Below, in pieces: positions 35,154 through 41,603 of a stretch of 64,000 nucleotides of DNA. The position numbers and the translations under genes are program-made. The DNA is from Gemmatimonadales bacterium UBA2982. GTDB taxonomy: Bacteria > Gemmatimonadota > Gemmatimonadetes > Longimicrobiales > Gaopeijiaceae. Position 1 is the stretch's first letter, and each line of letters opens with the position of its first letter. Location of the stretch: positions 1 through 64,000 of the forward strand of contig DEAM01000004.1 of NCBI GenBank assembly GCA_002347035.1, given 5' to 3'. Under the pieces are notes generated by a model. The model ran no database searches and was not told the DNA's origin. It saw nothing but the letters and a program-made list of their open reading frames with translations.

Positions 35154-35966
35154 TCAGTCGAGCATCCCAATCACGGGTGAGGAAGGAATAGCAATCTCAC
35201 TTGAGGGCATGCGGCCTGCCAAGAATGCGAGTCGGCCAGCAACCGTAGCATGCTTCATTGCAAGTGCCATTTGCACTGGATCGTCAGCTGCTGCCAATGC
35301 GGTATTCATTAAGATTCCATCGACTCCCTGCTCCATGGTCACGCACGCATCAGATGCCGTGCCAACCCCTGCATCGACGATAACCGGGACTGACAGCCGG
35401 CGTTTGATCTCTCGGATGAAGTAGGGGTTCACCATACCCAACCCACTCCCGATTGGGCTCGCAAGAGGCATCACTGCGACACACCCAGCATCTTCCAACC
35501 GGAGTGCTGTTATTAGGTCATCATTGGTATACGCCATCACCTTGAACCCTTCTCCAGCAAGGGTCTTAGCAGCCTCAAGGGTACCGTGCACATCTGGCAG
35601 TAGGGTGTTTGCATCGCCAATGACCTCAAGCTTTAGGAAATCATTAAACCCTGCTGCCCGTGCTAGCCGGGCATACCTTATCGCATCTTCAGCGGTAGAA
35701 CATCCTGCCGTATTTGCAAGAAGGAAAAATTCGTCCGGCCTAAGGTGGTGGAGTATCCCCTGCTCATTTTTCTGATCTAGGTCGATACGCCGGACAGCCA
35801 CCGTGACCACTTCAGCCTCAGAGGCCCTAATCGCTCTGACCATAACTTCGTTAGTCTTGTACTTTCCTGTTCCCACTATCAGACGTGAAACAAAGTCGAC
35901 TCCGCCTACGTGGAGCGATCCATCAAGCCCGCTAGGCGTCTCAGGTTTCTTCAGTCCACTCCCCAT
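35154..35966 (-). CDS. thiG: Thiazole synthase
   Basis: Forms the thiazole phosphate ring of thiamine from 1-deoxyxylulose 5-phosphate, dehydroglycine and ThiS thiocarboxylate. 270 residues. LIVGTGKYKTNEVM, VTVAVRRIDL, LLANTAGCSTAEDAIR, FLKLEVIGD with the Schiff-base Lys, LPLASPIGSGLGMVNP (written MPLASPIGSGLG here), VIVDAGVGTASDA and GILMNTALA are family marks. ATG 35966 follows a GGAGGAGGA Shine-Dalgarno and lies one base after the thiS stop; the longer frame from 36014 overlaps thiS and lacks homology. Translation coupled with thiS. ThiF and ThiO or ThiH partners are not in the window. Confidence 0.97.
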   Translation of the reverse strand: MGSGLKKPETPSGLDGSLHVGGVDFVSRLIVGTGKYKTNEVMVRAIRASEAEVVTVAVRRIDLDQKNEQGILHHLRPDEFFLLANTAGCSTAEDAIRYARLARAAGFNDFLKLEVIGDANTLLPDVHGTLEAAKTLAGEGFKVMAYTNDDLITALRLEDAGCVAVMPLASPIGSGLGMVNPYFIREIKRRLSVPVIVDAGVGTASDACVTMEQGVDGILMNTALAAADDPVQMALAMKHATVAGRLAFLAGRMPSSEIAIPSSPVIGMLD

Positions 35967-35967
35967 G

Positions 35968-36186
35968 TCATCCTCCTCCCACGAAATGCACGAGTTCGAA
36001 GGAATCCCCGTCATTCACCTCGATGTCAGCATAGCGCTCACGCTCTAGGATCTCCCGATTTAGTTCGACCACAACCATTCCAGGTTGAAGGTCTAGCTCG
36101 GCTAGGAGCGTAAGCACGGTGTGCCCAATATCAATATTTCGGTCCCTGCCGTTGAGCCGGACGGCCACCGTCTTAGTCGCACTCAA
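35968..36186 (-). CDS. thiS: Sulfur carrier protein ThiS
   Basis: 72-residue ubiquitin-like sulfur donor; its C-terminal Gly-Gly becomes a thiocarboxylate used by ThiG. The sequence ends FELVHFVGGG, with VTVLTLLAELDL-type helix (HTVLTLLAELDLQPG) and VVELNREILERERY as in other ThiS. TTG at 36186 is supported by AGGAG with eight-base spacing; an internal GTG at 36168 would give a 66-residue protein. It starts three bases after the thiE/tenI stop and ends one base before thiG. Confidence 0.94.
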   Translation of the reverse strand: MSATKTVAVRLNGRDRNIDIGHTVLTLLAELDLQPGMVVVELNREILERERYADIEVNDGDSFELVHFVGGG

Positions 36187-36189
36187 GCT

Positions 36190-36837
36190 CTATCTCCTAT
36201 TCGTCATAATCGCTAAGTAATTTCGAACCGCCCTTGCAGGATCCTCGGCATCCCAGACGCCGCGCAAGACCGCGACTCCCGATGCTCCCGCCTTTACAAC
36301 AGATCTTGCTCGGCGTGGGTTGATGCCGCCGATCCCTATCACCGGTCCAGGACACGCTAAGGTGACTTGAGCAAATTCATCAATCCCAATACCCCGAACG
36401 TTCGGATGACTTGGAGTCTCGAAGATAGCACCCAAGAACATGTAATCTGCGCCTACTGCTGCTGCTGCTGTATTGGCATTGTGGCAAGATGCTCCGATCC
36501 AGACTTTAGGGCCTAACAAGCTTCGTACTGCTGAAAGAGCCAAGGAACGAACACCCAAGTGGACTCCATCTACGTCGGTGGTCAGTGCAACATCGGCCCG
36601 GTCATTTACAAAGAGCAACGCATGTGTGCGTTTAGCGTGCGGCGCGAGAGCTGCAGCTAAGCGATAGATCTTACGGCCACACGTATGGGGCCCTCGGATG
36701 TGCAGTGCGATCGCAGAACCTCCAGCCGCACAAACTGTTAGCGCAACCGATTGCCAGTCCGGACGTGCCAGGACTGCGTCATCCGTCACGACGTGGAGTC
36801 GTGGCAGGGCAGAACCAGAATTCTCTTCATACTTCAC
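36190..36837 (-). CDS. ThiE/TenI family protein (thiamine phosphate synthase or thiazole tautomerase)
   Basis: A 215-residue TIM-barrel protein of the ThiE/TenI family. LHVVTDD, FVNDRADVALTTDVDGVHLG, GADYMFLGAIFETPSHP, VIGIGGINPRRA and ASGVAVLRGVWDA are typical. ThiE usually has a Gln-Leu-Arg-x-Lys strand that binds pyrophosphate and Gln-Glu/Asp after VHLG; here the strand reads ALHIRGPH and VHLG is followed by VRS, and FETPSHPNVRG resembles the FET segment of TenI. Both thiamine phosphate synthase and aminothiazole tautomerase are possible. GTG start overlaps the fmt stop (GTGA); thiS follows after three bases. Confidence 0.85.
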   Translation of the reverse strand: MKYEENSGSALPRLHVVTDDAVLARPDWQSVALTVCAAGGSAIALHIRGPHTCGRKIYRLAAALAPHAKRTHALLFVNDRADVALTTDVDGVHLGVRSLALSAVRSLLGPKVWIGASCHNANTAAAAVGADYMFLGAIFETPSHPNVRGIGIDEFAQVTLACPGPVIGIGGINPRRARSVVKAGASGVAVLRGVWDAEDPARAVRNYLAIMTNRR

Positions 36838-37775
36838 TCAAACAGCTCCCCAGGTTGAACCTTCCTGCCGCCGATCCAGTCCGTGGCACGCATTCGTCGT
36901 CGTCCAGAAGGCTGCACTTCAGAGAATTGCACACAGCCCTCACCTGTCGAGACGACCACACCTGTTGCACGATCCACTCTAACAATCAATCCACTAGCCG
37001 GACTCATTTCTTCACCCCGACACTCGATTACGGTCGGTCGGAAGAGCTTTACAGGTTCCTGATTTAGTGTGGACCAAGCCCCAGGAACCTGGTCCATGCC
37101 ACGCACGTGTCGCGCAACTTCTGCAGCCGTTTGGTTCCAATCGATACGCGCAGTGGTGCGGTTAACCTTTGGAGCAAATGTTGCTGCATCATGATCCTGC
37201 TCCAATTCTTCAACCTCACCGTTTGAAAGGAGTGTCAGAGCCTCAACAAGAGCTTCAGCTCCAAGCTCAGAAAGACGGATGTAGAGTTCAGAGGCTGTCT
37301 GGTTGGGAAGAATCGGCTCGCGTACCTGATGGATGATAGGCCCAGCGTCCATCGCGGGTACCATCCTTTGCACTGATATACCGGTCTCTTTGTGACCGCG
37401 TGCAATAGCCCAGTTTATAGGGGCAGCGCCACGTAACTTGGGGAGAAGAGACGCATGCACATTGAGTGACCCTAAGCGCGGCAGGTCCAATACGTCTTGA
37501 GCAAGGATATGCCCATAAGCCACAACCACAGAAAAGTCAGGTTCCAACCGCCGAGCCTCTATTAAGAAGCCATCCCCTTTCGGCTGATCCGGAGTTAGAA
37601 GCCTGACACCCATTTCTTCAGCTATTTGCTTGATCGCCGACGCGCGTGGTCGCCGACCACGACCCGCAGGTTGGTCAGGCCGCGTGACAACTCCTACAAT
37701 TTCGAAACCCCTTTTGCCGAGAGCCCTGAATGATGGAATGGCAAAGGCTGGTGTACCCCAAAACAGGATCTTCAT
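36834..37775 (-). CDS. fmt: Methionyl-tRNA formyltransferase
   Basis: Formylates initiator Met-tRNA using 10-formyl-tetrahydrofolate. 313 residues. MKILFWGTPAFAIPSF start, VVTRPDQPAGRGRR, VVVAYGHILAQDVLDLP, LNVHASLLPKLRGAAPINWAI with the Ser-Leu-Leu-Pro folate signature, TGISVQRMVPAMDAGPI and the C-terminal tRNA-binding beta-barrel (about 205-313). ATG 37775 overlaps the def stop (ATGA), preferred to an upstream in-frame start at 37811. The stop overlaps the next gene's GTG. Confidence 0.97.
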   Translation of the reverse strand: MKILFWGTPAFAIPSFRALGKRGFEIVGVVTRPDQPAGRGRRPRASAIKQIAEEMGVRLLTPDQPKGDGFLIEARRLEPDFSVVVAYGHILAQDVLDLPRLGSLNVHASLLPKLRGAAPINWAIARGHKETGISVQRMVPAMDAGPIIHQVREPILPNQTASELYIRLSELGAEALVEALTLLSNGEVEELEQDHDAATFAPKVNRTTARIDWNQTAAEVARHVRGMDQVPGAWSTLNQEPVKLFRPTVIECRGEEMSPASGLIVRVDRATGVVVSTGEGCVQFSEVQPSGRRRMRATDWIGGRKVQPGELFE

Positions 37776-38293
37776 GGCTCCTCGAAACCGTCTGCCTCTA
37801 GCTTCTTCCACTTCTTGAGCAGCATTCGCCTTTTTAGTGGACTCAAGTGATCGAGGAAAAGGACCCCATGTATGTGATCGATCTCGTGTTGTAACGCCCG
37901 CGCCAAGAGGTCATCTGCCTCAACACTGATTGCGTTGCCGTCTGGATCGAAACCTTCTACCCGCACGGCTGTGAACCGCTCAACCACCTCTTCAAGCCCA
38001 GGAATACTGAGACACCCCTCAGGCTTCTTATGCGTCTTCTTGCTGTGCCAAGTTATAGATGGATTTACGATTGCCAGAGGTTGATCGTCTTCGTCCTCAC
38101 GGCGCAGATCAACTACGATCACTCCGGTCGAAATGCCGACTTGCGGTGCTGCGAGCCCGATGCCCTCCGCATGATACATGGTCTCAAACATATCCTGAAC
38201 TAGGGCAACAAGTCGTTCGTCAAAATCTTCGACAAACTCTGCTTCGGCACGGAGAACTGGGTCCCCCATGAGAACAATCTCGCGAACCGACAT
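37772..38293 (-). CDS. def: Peptide deformylase
   Basis: Fe2+- or Zn2+-dependent enzyme that removes the N-formyl group from new proteins. 173 residues with the three metal motifs GIGLAAPQVG (residues 44-53), EGCLSIPG (Cys ligand, about 92-99) and QHEIDHIHG (two His and catalytic Glu, about 134-142). The C-terminus is Lys-rich (SPLKRRMLLKKWKKLEADGFEEP in short blocks). Coupled to fmt, with which it works in the same formylation cycle. A 240-base structured gap separates it from yajC. Confidence 0.97.
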   Translation of the reverse strand: MSVREIVLMGDPVLRAEAEFVEDFDERLVALVQDMFETMYHAEGIGLAAPQVGISTGVIVVDLRREDEDDQPLAIVNPSITWHSKKTHKKPEGCLSIPGLEEVVERFTAVRVEGFDPDGNAISVEADDLLARALQHEIDHIHGVLFLDHLSPLKRRMLLKKWKKLEADGFEEP

Positions 38294-38533
38294 GTATTAG
38301 GCGGTGTTAGAGATGCGGCTGGTTATGTTAAAAGTTATAAAGCCCAAGATTCAACCTACACCGATGAACGGACAGCTGACCCCACCTGCAAAGCTCCAAC
38401 AACTGGGGTAGTCTGTGGCCGAAGCCCCTGAGCCGGGGCAAGCCCCGGCGACCCACTGCACGTGGAGATGATATCAATCATGATCTGGGTGCATATAAGA
38501 ATCCGCTGGGCCCAATGAACGCCACCACGTCCC
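38294..38533 (-). other. Structured, non-coding gap between yajC and def
   Basis: The only large gap (240 bases) inside the tgt-to-tamB array. It holds a GC-rich hairpin (GCCGGGG 38432-38438 with CCCCGGC 38443-38449, CAAG loop) and, to its left, a second possible pairing (ACCCCA near 38373 with TGGGGT near 38404). Short open frames here look non-coding. It may contain the yajC terminator, a def promoter or a small RNA. No Rfam family was recognised by eye; a short CCCCTGAGCCG match to the 6S RNA bubble on the plus strand was judged insufficient. Confidence 0.35.
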
Positions 38534-38860
38534 CTAATCTTCCTTGGCTTCACCCCTTAAATCTAGGACTGCAGCAATGCGACTCCGGTCTACGGTTACT
38601 CGCGTATCCTCCCCTGTGCGCAATGTGAGTCGTTCGTCCTCCACGTGAACGACCTTTCCGATGATGCCGCCATTGGAGACTACTTCATCTCCTCTCTTGA
38701 TTCCCGAGAGCATCTGCTGATGTCGCTGCTTCTCCTTAGTCTGTGGTCTGATTAGCAAGAAGTAGAAAATTGCAAAGATCAGAACCATCTGCACTATAAA
38801 GACGGTCCCGGCACCTCCGCCCTCACGAGGTACTGCCCAAAGAAGATGCATAAGGGTCAC
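38534..38860 (-). CDS. yajC: Preprotein translocase subunit YajC
   Basis: Small inner-membrane accessory of SecDF-SecYEG. 108 residues: one transmembrane helix (VFIVQMVLIFAIFYFLLI, about 20-37) immediately followed by RPQTKEKQRHQQMLSGIKRGDEV in the YajC pattern, then the small cytoplasmic domain VVSNGGIIGKVVHVEDERLTL. GTG start overlaps the tgt stop (GTGA); an internal ATG three codons later is possible. tgt-yajC is the classic order, but secD and secF do not follow here. Confidence 0.95.
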   Translation of the reverse strand: MTLMHLLWAVPREGGGAGTVFIVQMVLIFAIFYFLLIRPQTKEKQRHQQMLSGIKRGDEVVSNGGIIGKVVHVEDERLTLRTGEDTRVTVDRSRIAAVLDLRGEAKED

Positions 38861-40002
38861 TTAGCGCTCCCTCCCTTTCGGTATAGTTCTAGCCAATCTT
38901 GACGCCAAATCTCAAAGTCCCCACCCACGATTTGGTCTCGTGCCTGTTCCCCCAATCGAACCAAAAATCTAAGGTTGTGCATGGATAGGAGCCTTGCCGC
39001 AAGCCACTCGGCCGCGACAACAAGATGTCGCAAGTACGCCCGGTCGTAGTGCACGCATGCGTAACAGTCACAACCGGGATCTAGCGGCCTAGTGTCGCGG
39101 CGGAATCGCGCCGACTTCAAGTTCACCTGGCCTTCTTCCCTCGTCCAGGCACTGCCATGACGTGCGTTGCGCGTCGGAGCGACACAATCGAATAGGTCAC
39201 AGCCACGGGCGATAGCCTCCAAAAGGTCATCCGGGTAACCAACACCCATAAGATAGCGCGGCCGATTCGTCGGCAGGACGTCGTGAAGGATCTCTAAAAT
39301 CCTCCACATATCCTGCTTAGATTCTCCCACACTGAGACCCCCTATACCGTACCCATGCCAGTCGGCTAACTCTAGGACCCGACTGGCATGCTCTCGTCTG
39401 ATAGCATCGAAGACATTGCCCTGGAGTACTGGAAACAGAGACTGTACTGGGCTAGGTCCTTCCGTCTCCAATGCGGTAAAACGATCCCGACAACGTTTCA
39501 GCCACTTGAGGGTCCGCTCTACCGATTCCTTCGCCGTGCGTTGGTCGCATCCTCCAGGTGGGCACTCATCAAAAGCCATGACGATATCGGCACCCAGAGC
39601 CCGCTGGATCTCCATCACGAATTCAGGTGTGAATGTGTGTACTGAGCCATCGATGTGGCTCTTGAAATCCACACCGTCATCGTGAACGCGGCGGGTTCCC
39701 GACAAGGAAAACACTTGGAACCCCCCTGAGTCGGTGAGAATCGGGCCATCCCATCTCATGAAATGATGGAGGCCGCCGAGATCATCGATGAGCTCGTGGC
39801 CCGGCCTCAGGTACAGGTGGTACGTGTTGGCAAGGACCATCCGTGCACCAAGTTCTTTGACCTCCTCCATGATCAAGCCCTTCACTGTTCCCGCTGTACC
39901 AACCGGCATAAAAGAGGGCGTATGGATCCTCCCATGAGGAGTACTCAAGACGCCGGCACGAGCAGCGCCCTCCGCTGATTCTAGGGAATATTCAAACATC
40001 AT
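38857..40002 (-). CDS. tgt: Queuine tRNA-ribosyltransferase
   Basis: Exchanges guanine-34 for preQ1 in GUN-reading tRNAs, in the cytoplasm. 381 residues. LANTYHLYLRPG, ILTDSGGFQVFSL (general-base Asp), DECPPGG, GIGGLSVGE, YLMGVGYPDDLLEA, and LFDCVAPTRNARHG with the nucleophile Asp. The C-terminal zinc site is CDCYAC followed by HLVVAAE with the His ligand missing one residue from the usual spacing by eye but present downstream (LLSMHNLRF). First gene of the long minus array; divergent from the SGNH hydrolase gene. queA, the next queuosine step, lies about 6 kb away in the ruv cluster. Confidence 0.97.
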   Translation of the reverse strand: MMFEYSLESAEGAARAGVLSTPHGRIHTPSFMPVGTAGTVKGLIMEEVKELGARMVLANTYHLYLRPGHELIDDLGGLHHFMRWDGPILTDSGGFQVFSLSGTRRVHDDGVDFKSHIDGSVHTFTPEFVMEIQRALGADIVMAFDECPPGGCDQRTAKESVERTLKWLKRCRDRFTALETEGPSPVQSLFPVLQGNVFDAIRREHASRVLELADWHGYGIGGLSVGESKQDMWRILEILHDVLPTNRPRYLMGVGYPDDLLEAIARGCDLFDCVAPTRNARHGSAWTREEGQVNLKSARFRRDTRPLDPGCDCYACVHYDRAYLRHLVVAAEWLAARLLSMHNLRFLVRLGEQARDQIVGGDFEIWRQDWLELYRKGGSAK

Positions 40003-40127
40003 AGTTCGAATGTAACGTGTATCTACACCCCTCTCACGAATGCATAAGTTCCGCCAATGCGTGCAAAGCTGCGCTTAGGATGACAGATTGCCGTCTTGAA
40101 AAACAATTGAATGGAGACCCAACACCC

Positions 40128-40823
40128 ATGAAGCCCCGCATTCAAATCGGTCGCGTCTTGAGCCTAACAGTGTTTCTCGCGATCGGTCCAGTGTCACTCA
40201 ACGCCCAAACGCCCGATCCCGATCCTGAGCGCTTTACGGACGACTTTGCGAGGTTTGCCACATGGGATGCCGAAAACTTTATTCCTGAGAATGGCATAGT
40301 CTTCCTGGGCAGCTCAAGTATAAACTATTGGAGGACTGCCGAAGCGTTCCCAGGCCTTCCAGTTATCAACAGAGGGTTCGGGGGCTCACAAGCCTCAGAT
40401 GCTGCACACTGGGTTCAGGAAGTTGCGCTCAAGTATGACCCGGCCCTAATCGTGTACTACGAGGGCGACAACGACACCGCACGGGGAAAAAAAGCCGACC
40501 AGATATTCGAGGACGTACACGAGTTCGTTCATGCAGTGCATCACTCCGGCTCTGACGCAGAGATTCTTTTCATGTCCGTCAAGCCAAGTCCTGCACGCAT
40601 GGAAGTGTGGGAGGAAGCCCAGCAAACGAATGAACTACTCAAGAGCTTTGCGGACTCCCATGAGGGAGTTTACTACGTCGATGTTGGATCTGACCTACTC
40701 GGATCAGATGGACAGCCCATCCCTGAGTATTACGTCCCTGATGGGATTCACATGACCCCGGCGGGTTACGTGGTTTGGGATCGTGTCGTAGGTAAGGCCT
40801 TGGGGGAGATCCTCCTCCGTTAA
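40128..40823 (+). CDS. Secreted SGNH/GDSL-type hydrolase
   Basis: 231 residues from ATG 40128, chosen because it creates a clean signal peptide (KPRIQIGRVLSLTVFLAIG, cleavage after SLNA) with GGAGA upstream; the open frame extends to 40017 without homology. SGNH blocks: IVFLGSSSINYW (nucleophile Ser), INRGFGGSQASDA (Gly), VYYEGDND (Asn) and YYVPDGIHMTPAGY (the Asp-x-x-His pair). Extracytoplasmic esterase or acetyl-hydrolase; carbohydrate deacetylases and lipases both occur in this fold. Divergent from tgt and followed by a GNAT gene 19 bases later. Confidence 0.9.
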   Translation: MKPRIQIGRVLSLTVFLAIGPVSLNAQTPDPDPERFTDDFARFATWDAENFIPENGIVFLGSSSINYWRTAEAFPGLPVINRGFGGSQASDAAHWVQEVALKYDPALIVYYEGDNDTARGKKADQIFEDVHEFVHAVHHSGSDAEILFMSVKPSPARMEVWEEAQQTNELLKSFADSHEGVYYVDVGSDLLGSDGQPIPEYYVPDGIHMTPAGYVVWDRVVGKALGEILLR

Positions 40824-40842
40824 CTGCTAGGCTGCGTTTTAT

Positions 40843-41535
40843 ATGGCGCGTGATCCTGAACAACCAGTTGGGTTAGCCGTAAACGGTTGGGACCCACCGT
40901 CCCGACCTACGCTGTCAAGGATCGAGGGACGCTATTGCACTCTGGAAAGGTTAGATCCAGAAAGACATGCAAAATTACTGTTCGAGGCTTTCCAGTTGGA
41001 TCCTTCGGGTAGCGATTGGACGTATTTGCCCTACGGACCCTTCGGACATTCGGTCTCATTTCATGATTGGGCTACCAAGATCACCGCGGATAGTGATCCT
41101 CTGTTTTACACAATCTTAGATGGGACAGCACAACCTACGGGAATGGCAAGCTTCCTACGGATCAATCCGATGATGGGCTCTATTGAAGTTGGACACATCC
41201 ACTTTGCTCAGTCACTTCAGCGCACCCAGGCCGCAACGGAAGTCATGTATCTCATGATGCGTCATGCATTTGATGATCTCGGGTACAGACGATACGAGTG
41301 GAAATGTGATGACCTTCACATGAAATCTAGAGCCGCCGCTATCCGTCTGGGGTTCACATATGAAGGCACACACCGGCAGGCTAGAATTTACAAAGGGAGG
41401 AACCGTGATACCGCCTGGTATTCGATCATTGATACCGAGTGGCCACGAATACGCGACGCGTTCGAGGCCTGGCTAGATCCCTCCAACTTCGACAATTCGG
41501 GTGTGCAGAAAACGTCTTTAGCTGCGCGAAAATGA
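40843..41535 (+). CDS. GNAT-family acetyltransferase, RimJ/RimL-like
   Basis: A 230-residue cytoplasmic N-acetyltransferase. LERLDPERHAKLLFEAF, then the core GMASFLRINPMMGSIEVGHIHF (strands beta4-5 and the acetyl-CoA site), ATEVMYLMMRHAFDDLGYRRYEWKC and KSRAAAIRLGFTYEGTHRQ, which match the RimJ/RimL subgroup that acetylates protein N-termini or small amines. The substrate is unknown. No clear Shine-Dalgarno; coupling to the upstream hydrolase (19 bases) is likely. The stop codon lies within the 5' arm of a strong terminator hairpin. Confidence 0.88.
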   Translation: MARDPEQPVGLAVNGWDPPSRPTLSRIEGRYCTLERLDPERHAKLLFEAFQLDPSGSDWTYLPYGPFGHSVSFHDWATKITADSDPLFYTILDGTAQPTGMASFLRINPMMGSIEVGHIHFAQSLQRTQAATEVMYLMMRHAFDDLGYRRYEWKCDDLHMKSRAAAIRLGFTYEGTHRQARIYKGRNRDTAWYSIIDTEWPRIRDAFEAWLDPSNFDNSGVQKTSLAARK

Positions 41536-41573
41536 AGAAGCGGCCCCCCTCTTATGGCGGGGGCCGCTTCTTC
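41534..41573. terminator. Bidirectional hairpin terminator
   Basis: A perfect 15-bp inverted repeat (41534-41548 with 41559-41573, 10-base loop) with a GGCCCCC/GGGGGCC core. The plus strand ends CTTCTTCAT and the minus strand similarly, giving T-rich flanks without a pure T-run. It separates the convergent GNAT and PQQ-dehydrogenase genes and overlaps the last two bases of the GNAT stop codon. Confidence 0.75.
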
Positions 41574-41603
41574 ATACTAGAAGCTCAAGTGAGTCTAAGT
41601 GCA

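Noticed and set aside
38294..38533. 6S RNA candidate, since the plus strand has CCCCTGAGCCG as in the E. coli 6S central bubble
   Set aside because: The other half of the bubble and a long rod-like pairing of the ends were not found by eye; a short match in GC-rich sequence is not enough.
38356..38553. A 65-codon minus-strand frame in the yajC-def gap
   Set aside because: It overlaps the yajC end, is Gly- and Pro-rich without motif, and its stretch coincides with hairpin sequence.
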